Shown one piece after another: positions 26,364 through 34,703 of a stretch of 64,000 nt of DNA. This DNA is from Convivina intestini. Lineage in GTDB: Bacteria > Bacillota > Bacilli > Lactobacillales > Lactobacillaceae. The stretch is from contig NZ_QEKT01000001.1 in NCBI RefSeq assembly GCF_003096575.1, positions 6,102-70,101 of the forward strand. Direction: 5' to 3'. The translations under genes were made by a program, and so were the position numbers. Position 1 is the first letter of the stretch, and every line of letters begins with the position of its first letter. The notes under the pieces were generated by a model that worked only from the letters and a program-made list of their open reading frames with translations, had not been told where the DNA came from and did not search any database.

Positions 26364-28055
26364 ATGTCGAAAAATCAAATGGTGGTGGCTGCCTTAACAG
26401 CAGTGGTTCCAGAATTAAGCCCCGCCGAAATTGATGAAAAAATGGAAACGCCTAAAACTGCTAAATTAGGGGATTGGGCCTTTCCAACTTTTACTTTGGC
26501 TAAGTTATATAAGAAAGCCCCTCAGCAAATTGCTGCTGACTTGGTAGAAAAAATTGATAAAAGCAACTTTGAAAAAGTAGTGGCTACTGGTCCTTACATT
26601 AATTTTTTCCTAGATAAGATGGCAACGGCTAAGCTAACCATTGCTAGTATTTTAGAAGCTGGTGAGCACTACGGTGATAATCAAGATGGTCAAGCAGGGA
26701 ATGTGACCATTGATATGTCTTCTCCTAACATTGCTAAGCCCATGTCAATGGGACACTTGCGTTCCACTGTGATCGGGAATTCTTTGGCTAACATTACCGC
26801 TAAAAATGGTTATCAACCAGTGCGAATTAATCACCTGGGTGACTGGGGAACTCAATTTGGTAAATTAATCTATGCCTACAAAACTTGGGGAAATGAAGCT
26901 GAAGTTAAGGCTGATCCAATCGGCACCCTTTTGCGCTATTATGTTGAATTTCATGAAAAAGCTAAGGACGATGATAGCTTAAATGATGCCGGTCGGGCCT
27001 GGTTTAAAAAATTAGAAGATGGTGATCCAGAAGCTCAAGAACTCTGGAAATGGTTCCGTAATGAATCATTAAAGGAATTTACGACTATTTATGATCGCCT
27101 AGGGATTGATTTTGATTCGTTTAATGGGGAAGCTTTCTACAACGATAAAATGGATGGTGTTGTTGAACAATTAGTTGATAAGAAGCTTTTGGTTAAATCA
27201 CAAGGGGCTGAAATTGTTGATTTGTCCGACATCGATCCGAATTTAACGCCCGCCATGATTAAGCGTTCGGACGGGGCAACTTTGTACATGACCCGTGATT
27301 TGGCTGCTGCTATTTACCGTAAAGAAACCTATAACTTTGTGAAATCACTATATGTTGTTGGTGGTGAGCAACGGGAGCACTTTGTGCAGCTCCGGGCCGT
27401 TTTGTCTTTGATGGGGATGCCTTGGGCCGATGATATTGAACATATTGCCTTTGGTTTGATTACATTTAACGGTAAAAAGATGTCTACTCGTAAGGGGGAC
27501 GTAGTTTTGCTAAAGGATGTCTTGGATGATGCCCATCAACTGGCCTTGGCGCAAATTCAAGAAAAAAATCCTGATTTAACTAACAAAGAACTGGTAGCCG
27601 AACAAGTGGGTGCTGGCGCAGTGGTCTTCCATGATTTGATGAATGATCGTAAAAATAATTTTGATTTCAACTTGGAAGAAGTTGTTCGTTTTGAAGGGGA
27701 TACCGGTCCATACGTACAATATACCAATGCTCGGGCCCAGTCGATTTTGCGAAAAGCCCAACGTGAAATTGACTTGAGTGATTTAGATTTAGATGATGCC
27801 CAAACTTGGGATATCATCACTACATTAGGTAATTTCCCCCAGACTGTTAAACGGGCCTGGGATAACCGCGAGCCAAGTGTGATTGCCAAATATGCATTAT
27901 TGCTTGCTCGTAACTTTAATAAGTATTATGCTAATTCCAAGATTCTGACTGATGATCAGCAGTTAAATGCTCGGTTAGCTTTAGTTGCTGCCGTATCAAC
28001 GGTCTTGACCGAATCATTACGTTTGTTAGGTGTTCAAGCTCCTAGTGAAATGTAA
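26364..28055 (+). CDS. argS: Arginyl-tRNA synthetase
   Basis: 563 residues, class I. The HIGH-like motif reads M-G-H-L within S-P-N-I-A-K-P-M-S-M-G-H-L-R-S (~residue 130), and the KMSK equivalent is K-M-S-T-R-K-G (~372), both standard for ArgRS. The N-terminal Add-1 domain (about 1-110) and C-terminal anticodon-binding DALR domain are intact. It charges tRNA-Arg, including the tRNA-Arg(TCT) in this window. CGAAAGGA lies upstream. Confidence 0.96.
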   Translation: MSKNQMVVAALTAVVPELSPAEIDEKMETPKTAKLGDWAFPTFTLAKLYKKAPQQIAADLVEKIDKSNFEKVVATGPYINFFLDKMATAKLTIASILEAGEHYGDNQDGQAGNVTIDMSSPNIAKPMSMGHLRSTVIGNSLANITAKNGYQPVRINHLGDWGTQFGKLIYAYKTWGNEAEVKADPIGTLLRYYVEFHEKAKDDDSLNDAGRAWFKKLEDGDPEAQELWKWFRNESLKEFTTIYDRLGIDFDSFNGEAFYNDKMDGVVEQLVDKKLLVKSQGAEIVDLSDIDPNLTPAMIKRSDGATLYMTRDLAAAIYRKETYNFVKSLYVVGGEQREHFVQLRAVLSLMGMPWADDIEHIAFGLITFNGKKMSTRKGDVVLLKDVLDDAHQLALAQIQEKNPDLTNKELVAEQVGAGAVVFHDLMNDRKNNFDFNLEEVVRFEGDTGPYVQYTNARAQSILRKAQREIDLSDLDLDDAQTWDIITTLGNFPQTVKRAWDNREPSVIAKYALLLARNFNKYYANSKILTDDQQLNARLALVAAVSTVLTESLRLLGVQAPSEM

Positions 28056-28138
28056 GCATTAGGTCTTACTAATTAATAATTGGAAATTTTAAATTGCCAA
28101 GATCAAGATTGATTTGTGTAATTTAAATAAGGACAAGT

Positions 28139-30220
28139 ATGAAAAAAACAAACTCTTTAATAGGGTGGCCTAAGTTCCAGCAGAGTCTGAAGGCTTTCTG
28201 GGACCGATGGCAACTGGGACGTTTATTGATCGTCAGCTTTTTGGCTTTGTTTTTAGTGGTTAGTCTTTATTTGGTGACCATTGCTAAGACGGCTCATGTC
28301 CAAAAATTAGAAGCTAACCTGTCGCAGACAACTAATATTTATGATAATAGTGACCAGATGGCAGGGGAGTTATATTCTCAAAAAGGGACTTACGTTAAAT
28401 ATAACCAGATTTCACAAAATATGCGTGATGCGGTTTTATCGGTTGAAGATCGTAATTTCTACCACGAACATGGTTTCTCGATTAAGGGTCTGGGACGAGC
28501 AGTCTTGCTCTTTATTCGCAACCGCTTAACCGGTTCGCATGCCATTTCGGGTGGTGGATCGACCATTACACAGCAGTTGGTTAAAAATGCTTATTTAACT
28601 CAGGAACAAACTTTTTCCCGTAAGCTTAAGGAAATTTTCTTATCTATGCAGGTGGAGCAAGTTTATTCTAAGGATGCCATTTTAACCATGTATTTGAATA
28701 ATTCATGGTTTGGAAATGGTGTCTGGGGGGTCGAAGACGCTTCTCAAAAGTATTTTGGCGTGCATGCCAGTGAACTTAGTACCTCGCAAGCCGCTACTTT
28801 GGCCGGGATGTTAACCAATCCTAGTGGTTTTAATCCAATCGATCATCCAGACCGATCGCAGCGTCGCCGGGATTTAGTCTTACAGACAATGGTTGAAAAT
28901 AAAAAGTTAACCAGTCAAGAAGCGGCGCAGGCCAAAGCCACGCCGATTGTTTTAAATGATACTTATACCGGTGATGAGTCTTATCGTTATCCCTGGTTCT
29001 TTGATTCTGTAATCGCCGAGGCCGTCAACAAATATGGCCTTGATGAAAAAGATATCATGAATCACGGCTACAAGATTTACACGACGCTGAACCAAAAGGA
29101 TCAGCAAAATCTACAAAATGATTATCAAAATAACACCCTATTTAATAGTCAAAATGAAGCTCAGGCTGCTACCATCGTCTTAAATGCGCAAAGTGGTGGT
29201 GTTCGGGCGGTGATTGGTGGTCGGGAAACTACCCATACTTTCCGTGGCTTTAATCGGGCTAATCAGTCCCGGCTACAGCCTGGATCAATCATTAAGCCAA
29301 TTGTGGTCTATGCACCAGCCTTAGAATCCGGGTATACCATTGACAGTAAATTACCGAACCATCAGTTAAGCTTTGGTACCAATGGTTATTCACCTAATAA
29401 CGCGTTAAACGTGCAAACGGGCGATGTAACCATGTATCAAGCGCTAGAGCATTCTTATAATATTCCAGCAGTTTACTTACTAAATAAGTTGGGCGTTAAT
29501 GTTGGTTTTGATAGTGCTCAGAAGTTTGGTCTACCAGTCACTAACGATGATAAGAATTATGCGCTGGCTTTGGGTGGTTTGACCAAGGGGGTTTCACCGC
29601 AAGATATGGCCCAAGCCTACACGGCCTTTGCTAACGATGGCACCATGAGTCAGGCCCATTACATTAATAAGATTGTTGATTCTTCTGGAAAAGTGATTGT
29701 TAGCCAACCAGACTACAAACAAAAACAGGTGATTAGCAGTAAGGTTGCCGACAACATGACTCGGATGATGTTAGGTACCTATACTAATGGAACGGGTGCC
29801 GGTGCTGCGCCAAGTGGTTATACTATTGCTGGTAAGACCGGAACAACTGAAAATCCTAATGATCCCAACAATGCAAATTCATCAAAAGATTCATGGGCGG
29901 TAGCCTATACACGGGATGTGGTTCAGGTTAGTTGGATGGGATTAGAAGGTAGCAGTCCTAATTCTTTGCCACTTGGCTTGATGGGGACGATTGGACCATT
30001 GGTAAAAACTTCAATGGGTCAAATTTTACCTAATACTGATGAACGCAACTTCACCGTAACCAACCCTAATAAACCTGCTAGTGACAGTAATAAAAACAAC
30101 AGCGATAATAAGCAAGATTGGGCTAGCAATGCCCAAAATGCGATTAGCGACGGGGTTAATAAAACGGTTGATGGTGCTAATAAAGTATGGGAAACCATTA
30201 AGAGTTGGCTAGGTAATTAG
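28139..30220 (+). CDS. Class A penicillin-binding protein (PBP1A family)
   Basis: A 693-residue bifunctional peptidoglycan synthase. It has a short cytoplasmic N-terminus, one transmembrane helix (about 30-50), a glycosyltransferase GT51 domain (V-E-D-R-N-F-Y near 102; G-G-G-S-T-I-T-Q-Q) and a transpeptidase domain with S383-I-I-K386, a Ser-x-Asn-type motif S-Y-N, and K566-T-G. A low-complexity Asn/Ser/Asp linker and short amphipathic C-terminus follow. It polymerises and cross-links peptidoglycan outside the membrane. AAGGA precedes the ATG. Confidence 0.94.
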   Translation: MKKTNSLIGWPKFQQSLKAFWDRWQLGRLLIVSFLALFLVVSLYLVTIAKTAHVQKLEANLSQTTNIYDNSDQMAGELYSQKGTYVKYNQISQNMRDAVLSVEDRNFYHEHGFSIKGLGRAVLLFIRNRLTGSHAISGGGSTITQQLVKNAYLTQEQTFSRKLKEIFLSMQVEQVYSKDAILTMYLNNSWFGNGVWGVEDASQKYFGVHASELSTSQAATLAGMLTNPSGFNPIDHPDRSQRRRDLVLQTMVENKKLTSQEAAQAKATPIVLNDTYTGDESYRYPWFFDSVIAEAVNKYGLDEKDIMNHGYKIYTTLNQKDQQNLQNDYQNNTLFNSQNEAQAATIVLNAQSGGVRAVIGGRETTHTFRGFNRANQSRLQPGSIIKPIVVYAPALESGYTIDSKLPNHQLSFGTNGYSPNNALNVQTGDVTMYQALEHSYNIPAVYLLNKLGVNVGFDSAQKFGLPVTNDDKNYALALGGLTKGVSPQDMAQAYTAFANDGTMSQAHYINKIVDSSGKVIVSQPDYKQKQVISSKVADNMTRMMLGTYTNGTGAGAAPSGYTIAGKTGTTENPNDPNNANSSKDSWAVAYTRDVVQVSWMGLEGSSPNSLPLGLMGTIGPLVKTSMGQILPNTDERNFTVTNPNKPASDSNKNNSDNKQDWASNAQNAISDGVNKTVDGANKVWETIKSWLGN

Positions 30221-30267
30221 CCAGGAGTACAACAAGATAATTTTAAGAGTTAGAAGGGACTAGTCAA

Positions 30268-30615
30268 ATGACAGTTAATATTTACGATAATGCAAACGAA
30301 ATGGCCAATGTTTTAACTGAAACTGATCAGTACATTACTTGGCAAAATGCTTTTTCAGCAGTAAAGGCTGATGTTGAAGCGAAGGCTTTGTTTGAACAAT
30401 TCCAAGGCATTCAAATGAAGGTTCAACAAATGATGCAAGCTCAACAAACTCCTGCCCCTGAACAAGAAAAGGAATGGGATGCTGTTGCTAAGCAAGTCCA
30501 AGAAAATGAATTGATCAAGGCTTTGATGGCAGCTGAACAGGCTTTAAATAGCTTGTTGGGCGAATTAAACGACATCGTTACTAAGCCAATTTCAAAGGCA
30601 TATGCCGCTCAATAA
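30268..30615 (+). CDS. YlbF/YmcA family protein
   Basis: 115 residues, mostly helical, with Gln-rich centre. The pattern N-I-Y-D-N-A-N-E-M at the N-terminus and the L-F-E-Q-F-Q-G-I-Q-M-K-V block match the YlbF/YheA (DUF964) family. In Bacillus, YlbF and YmcA form an RNase Y-associated complex affecting mRNA processing; this copy could equally be YheA-like with no known role. AGAAGGGA lies upstream. It sits 47 nt after the PBP gene. Confidence 0.82.
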   Translation: MTVNIYDNANEMANVLTETDQYITWQNAFSAVKADVEAKALFEQFQGIQMKVQQMMQAQQTPAPEQEKEWDAVAKQVQENELIKALMAAEQALNSLLGELNDIVTKPISKAYAAQ

Positions 30616-30628
30616 GTAATAATATTGT

Positions 30629-30660
30629 AAAAGCAATTCAATCGAATTGCTTTTTCTTTA
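30629..30660 (+). terminator. Terminator after the ylbF-like gene
   Basis: GCAATTC/GAATTGC (30633-30639 with 30644-30650) with a 4-nt loop and a T-run. Confidence 0.88.
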
Positions 30661-30671
30661 AAAATAATTCT

Positions 30672-31256
30672 ATGGAAAAAGTAAAAAAAATTTGGCCCAA
30701 CATCGTAAAATTTACTAAGCAGTACTTGCTTTTGATTTTAGCGGCTCTCTTGGTTGGCTGGTTAATTCATCGTTTCGTTTTTACCGCCAGTTTGGTTCAG
30801 GGGAATGCGATGGCGCCGACCCTTAAAAATCATCAATATATTTTTATTAATCGTCTAACTAAGATTAAACGCGGCGATGTGGTTAACTTTACGGCTCACG
30901 GGATTGATGCTCGGCAGGGTAAAGCTAATAATTATGTGCAACGCGTTATTGGCCTGCCTGGTGATACAGTTTCTTATCATCAGGGAGCCTTATACGTGAA
31001 TCAAAAATTAGTTTCACAAAACTATCTTAGCAATCAAGAAAAAGGCAGTGGGACCGAATTAATTTTTGGTGATCCTTGGGACTTAAAGACTCTATCCGAA
31101 AGTTCATTATGGAAAAACGCTGATCGTCATCAAGAACGAGTACCAGCTGGAAAATATTTTGTACTGGGGGATAAACGCTCCCAATCCAACGATAGTCGCT
31201 ATTTTGGTTTCGTGCCAGCCAAAGATATTCATGGTAAGGTGGTTGGCGCCTTTTAG
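30672..31256 (+). CDS. Signal peptidase I homologue lacking both catalytic residues
   Basis: 194 residues with one N-terminal transmembrane helix (about 18-38) and the S26A fold. Box B reads V-Q-G-N-A-M-A-P-T-L, so the catalytic Ser is Ala46 (GCG at 30807-30809). Box D reads Y-V-Q-R-V-I-G-L-P-G-D, so the general-base Lys is Gln90 (CAA at 30939-30941). Box E has G-D-K-R-S-Q-S-N-D-S-R in place of GDNR. The remaining structure is intact, suggesting a maintained pseudoenzyme comparable to S. aureus SpsA. Another active LepB must be encoded elsewhere. A weak start context is seen because it follows the terminator by few bases. Confidence 0.88.
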   Translation: MEKVKKIWPNIVKFTKQYLLLILAALLVGWLIHRFVFTASLVQGNAMAPTLKNHQYIFINRLTKIKRGDVVNFTAHGIDARQGKANNYVQRVIGLPGDTVSYHQGALYVNQKLVSQNYLSNQEKGSGTELIFGDPWDLKTLSESSLWKNADRHQERVPAGKYFVLGDKRSQSNDSRYFGFVPAKDIHGKVVGAF

Positions 31257-31324
31257 GTATCAGTAGACCACTTGTTATAGTGTTAGATCCGTGTTATATT
31301 TAATAAAATTATAAAACCTTTAAT

Positions 31325-31430
31325 CAGGTCCTGCGAGGCCTGCAAGGAGTTCAATTAATTACAGGGTCGCACTGGATTCTCGTAATTCTTTTTAGCCAAG
31401 CAGGGAACGCTACCTGCTTGGCTTTTTTTA
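31325..31430 (+). promoter_or_regulatory. PyrR-binding attenuator of the pyr operon
   Basis: The sequence from 31326 forms CAGGTC-CTGCGA-GGCCTG followed by CAAGG, matching the PyrR anti-antiterminator consensus (TCC-x-G-x-GAGG-C ... AAGG). An antiterminator-type pairing AATTAC/GTAATT follows. It ends with a terminator stem AGCCAAGCAGG/CCTGCTTGGCT (31394-31404 with 31413-31423) and a T-run. UMP/UTP-bound PyrR would favour termination. pyrR itself is not in the window. Confidence 0.88.
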
Positions 31431-31448
31431 TAATCAGAAAGGAATCCA

Positions 31449-32336
31449 ATGGCTAATTTTCTCAATATCAATGCGCAATCCACTAAGCAAATTATGGCTT
31501 TGGTGGAGCGTTCGCTGGCCCTGAAACAGGGGGCTAAGCCAGCAGGCCAGGCGTACACGGTGGCTAATTTATTCTTTGAAAATTCAACGCGAACCGCGAC
31601 TAGTTTTCAAATGGCTGAACAGCGTTTGGGTTGGCAGCTGATTGACATTAATCCGCAAAATAGTTCTATGTCAAAAGGCGAGAGTTTAGCAGATACTTTG
31701 AAAACGATTAAGGCTATCGGCGTTGATGTGGCCGTGGTGCGCCATGCTCAAACTGCTTGGTATGAGCATTTAGATGGTGGGCGCCATCCTTTACCAATTT
31801 TAGTTAATGCGGGGGATGGCAGCGGGCAGCACCCCTCCCAAAGCTTGCTGGATTTAGTAACAATTTATGAACACTTTGGCCATTTTCAAGGACTTAAGAT
31901 TCGGATTGTCGGTGACCTAGCCCATTCGCGGGTCGCCCATTCCAATGCTGAAATTTTCCAACGTTTGGGCGCTAATATCACGTTAAGTGGCCCTGAGATT
32001 TGGCATGATTCGGCATTTGAGCAGTTCGGGAACTATGTTGATTTGGATGACCAGCTGGATCAAGTTGATGTCTTGATGTTCTTACGCGTACAACATGAGC
32101 GGATTACGAATCAAGAAAATCAGTCCTTTTCTGCCTTACAATATCATCGAGCGTATGGCTTAACCCAGGAACGTTACCAGAAATTACAAAATAATGCTAT
32201 TATCATGCATCCCGGTCCGGTTAATCGTGATGTGGAAATTGCTAGTGATTTAGTTGAAGCACCAAAATCAAAGATATTTGAACAAATGACTAACGGGGTT
32301 TATGCCCGCATGGCCATGCTAGAAAGTATTCAATAG
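31449..32336 (+). CDS. pyrB: Aspartate carbamoyltransferase catalytic subunit
   Basis: 295 residues. The carbamoyl-phosphate loop S-T-R-T is at 46-49, and H-P-S-Q-S-L-L-D-L and the D-V-L-M-F-L-R-V-Q block are present. It condenses carbamoyl phosphate with aspartate, the committed step of pyrimidine synthesis. First gene after the PyrR attenuator, with GAAAGGA before the ATG. No pyrI regulatory subunit, as usual for Firmicutes. Confidence 0.96.
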   Translation: MANFLNINAQSTKQIMALVERSLALKQGAKPAGQAYTVANLFFENSTRTATSFQMAEQRLGWQLIDINPQNSSMSKGESLADTLKTIKAIGVDVAVVRHAQTAWYEHLDGGRHPLPILVNAGDGSGQHPSQSLLDLVTIYEHFGHFQGLKIRIVGDLAHSRVAHSNAEIFQRLGANITLSGPEIWHDSAFEQFGNYVDLDDQLDQVDVLMFLRVQHERITNQENQSFSALQYHRAYGLTQERYQKLQNNAIIMHPGPVNRDVEIASDLVEAPKSKIFEQMTNGVYARMAMLESIQ

Positions 32337-32346
32337 GAGGTAACAG

Positions 32347-33621
32347 ATGCAATTAATTAAGAAAGCTCAGATTTTAAGCCAGGGGGCTTTGGTAACCCGA
32401 GATGTATTAGTTGACCAAGGAAAAATTGTTGAAGTTGCACCAACAATTGCACCTAAAGCTGATATGACAGTATATCCCGCCCATGGCGCCTTTTTAACAC
32501 CAGGATTAGTGGATGTGCATGTGCATTTCCGTGATCCGGGTTACACTGCAAAAGAAACGATTAAAACGGGCTCAATGGCAGCGGCGGCTGGTGGATTTAC
32601 CACCGTCTTAGCCATGCCAAACTTAAATCCAGTGCCTGATACAGTCCAAAGATTGCAAGCCCAAATTCAGCGTAATCAAGCCGATGGTGTGATTCATGTC
32701 GGACAGTACGGTGCGATTTCAGCTGATTTGACCGCCACGGAAGTGGCTGATATTAAAGATATGGCAGCAGCCGGTGCGGTAGCCTTTACCAATGATGGTA
32801 AGGGCGTGCAAACGGCGGAAACAATGTACCAAGCCATGCAGGCAGCGGCTGCAGTCAATAAGCCTTTATCAGCCCATTTGGAAGATGATTCCATGCTCCA
32901 TGGGGGGGTGATGAATGCTGGTAAGCGGGCGGAAGAACTTGGTTTACCGGGGATTACACCGCTAGCTGAAAGTTCTCAGTTGGCCCGAGATTTGGTCCTG
33001 GCCCAAGCAGCTGGGGTTCACTATCATGTCGCCCATATTTCTACCAAAACATCGGTTGAATTGGTTCGTTTGGCCAAACAAGCTGGCATCAAGGTAACTG
33101 CTGAAGTTTCTCCCCACCATTTATTACTATCGGAAAATGATATTACCGAGGACAATGCCCTCTTAAAGATGAATCCGCCTTTGCGCTCAGAAGATGATCG
33201 CCAAGCCTTAATTGCTGGCTTGTTGGATGGCACGATTGATATGATTGCCACTGACCATGCGCCCCATACCAGTGAAGAAAAGGCGCAAAGTATGCGCCAG
33301 ACACCTTTTGGCATTACCGGGATTGAAACTAGTTTTGCCTTGATGTACACCCATTTAGTTCAATCACGGGTGATGGATTTAGCTACCTTGGTCGATCGGA
33401 TGTTGGTAAAACCAGTTGAGGCCTTTAACCTAGATGCGCCAATCGAAATTAAAGCCGGAGCTACTGCTGATTTAGCCCTCTTTGATTTAGAACATCAAGC
33501 TGAAATTACTGCCGACCAATTCTACTCTAAGGGTCGTAATTCACCCTTTATAGGTTGGTCAGTTTATGGAAGTACGGTCGCCACTTGGGTAGCTGGACAG
33601 CAGGTATTTGAAAGGAATTAA
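32347..33621 (+). CDS. pyrC: Dihydroorotase
   Basis: 424 residues, amidohydrolase class I. The zinc motif D-V-H-V-H-F-R-D-P-G is near residue 58. The catalytic Asp region is A-T-D-H-A-P-H, and a second metal-site H lies in the S-P-H-H-L-L segment. It cyclises carbamoyl aspartate to dihydroorotate. It starts 10 nt after pyrB behind a strong AGGAGG. Confidence 0.96.
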   Translation: MQLIKKAQILSQGALVTRDVLVDQGKIVEVAPTIAPKADMTVYPAHGAFLTPGLVDVHVHFRDPGYTAKETIKTGSMAAAAGGFTTVLAMPNLNPVPDTVQRLQAQIQRNQADGVIHVGQYGAISADLTATEVADIKDMAAAGAVAFTNDGKGVQTAETMYQAMQAAAAVNKPLSAHLEDDSMLHGGVMNAGKRAEELGLPGITPLAESSQLARDLVLAQAAGVHYHVAHISTKTSVELVRLAKQAGIKVTAEVSPHHLLLSENDITEDNALLKMNPPLRSEDDRQALIAGLLDGTIDMIATDHAPHTSEEKAQSMRQTPFGITGIETSFALMYTHLVQSRVMDLATLVDRMLVKPVEAFNLDAPIEIKAGATADLALFDLEHQAEITADQFYSKGRNSPFIGWSVYGSTVATWVAGQQVFERN

Positions 33622-33623
33622 GC

Positions 33624-34703
33624 ATGGAAAAACGTTATTTGGTACTGGAGAATGGTTCGGTTTATGCCGGACAGGCCTTTGGCTCAAAGAAAGATGTCTA
33701 CGCCGAATTAGTATTTAATACCGGAATGTCCGGTTATCAAGAGTCAATTACCGATCTTTCTTATCGTGGTGAAATTATTGTGTTCACTTATCCATTGATT
33801 GGCAACTACGGTATTAATCGTGATGATTTTGAAAGTATCAAACCAGCGGCGGCTGCAATCGTCGTCCATGAAATTGCCCGTCGACCAAGTAATTGGCGAG
33901 AAATGATGTCCCTACCTCAGTGGGCTGAGGAAAATGATTTGCCTGGTTTAACTGGGGTCGATACGCGGGCCTTGACCAAGGAACTTCGCCAAGAAGGTAG
34001 CATGAAAGCGGCTTTGGTCGATGAAGTTAGCGATGAAGTTTTCCAAGCGTTAAAGGAATTTGATCCTAAGCATGATCGGGTCGAACAGGCCACGACTAAG
34101 ACCCAGTATTTGAATCCTAATCAAGGGGTCACTGTTGCTTTAATTGATTTTGGCCTTAAAAATTCAATCCTGCGTTCTTTGGCTAAACGAGATGTCAACG
34201 TGATTGTTTTTCCAGCTGATACGGATGCCAAGACAATTTTGGCGGCTCATCCCGATGGGATTATGCTTTCAAATGGACCCGGTGACCCGCAAGATGTGCA
34301 AGAAGTGCTGCCAGTTATTCGTGAACTTCAAGAAGAACTACCAGTCATGGGCATTTGTTTAGGACATCAGCTCTTTGCCATGGCCAATGGGGCTTCCACT
34401 TACAAGATGAAGTTTGGTCATCGAGGCTTTAACCACGCCATTGCTACCAAGGGCAAGGACCGCATGGACTTTACTTCGCAAAATCACGGTTATGCTGTTG
34501 ATCGTGATAGCTTGCAGGATACTGACTTGATTGTGACCCACGAAGAAATTAATGATGGGACCGTTGAAGGTTTGACCTTAAAGGATCACCCGGCCTTTTC
34601 AGTCCAGTTCCATCCGGATGCTGCACCCGGTCCACATGATGCTGAATATCTTTTCGATGATTTCTTAACCATGATCGAACAAAATAAACAGGGGGAAAAG
34701 TAA
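33624..34703 (+). CDS. carA: Carbamoyl-phosphate synthase small subunit
   Basis: 359 residues. The N-terminal CarA domain is followed by a class I glutamine amidotransferase with the nucleophile Cys245 in G-I-C-L-G-H-Q and the C-terminal V-Q-F-H-P-D. It supplies ammonia to CarB. It begins 2 nt after the pyrC stop and overlaps carB by one base. Being inside the pyr operon with a PyrR attenuator, this is the pyrimidine-type enzyme (pyrAA). Confidence 0.96.
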   Translation: MEKRYLVLENGSVYAGQAFGSKKDVYAELVFNTGMSGYQESITDLSYRGEIIVFTYPLIGNYGINRDDFESIKPAAAAIVVHEIARRPSNWREMMSLPQWAEENDLPGLTGVDTRALTKELRQEGSMKAALVDEVSDEVFQALKEFDPKHDRVEQATTKTQYLNPNQGVTVALIDFGLKNSILRSLAKRDVNVIVFPADTDAKTILAAHPDGIMLSNGPGDPQDVQEVLPVIRELQEELPVMGICLGHQLFAMANGASTYKMKFGHRGFNHAIATKGKDRMDFTSQNHGYAVDRDSLQDTDLIVTHEEINDGTVEGLTLKDHPAFSVQFHPDAAPGPHDAEYLFDDFLTMIEQNKQGEK

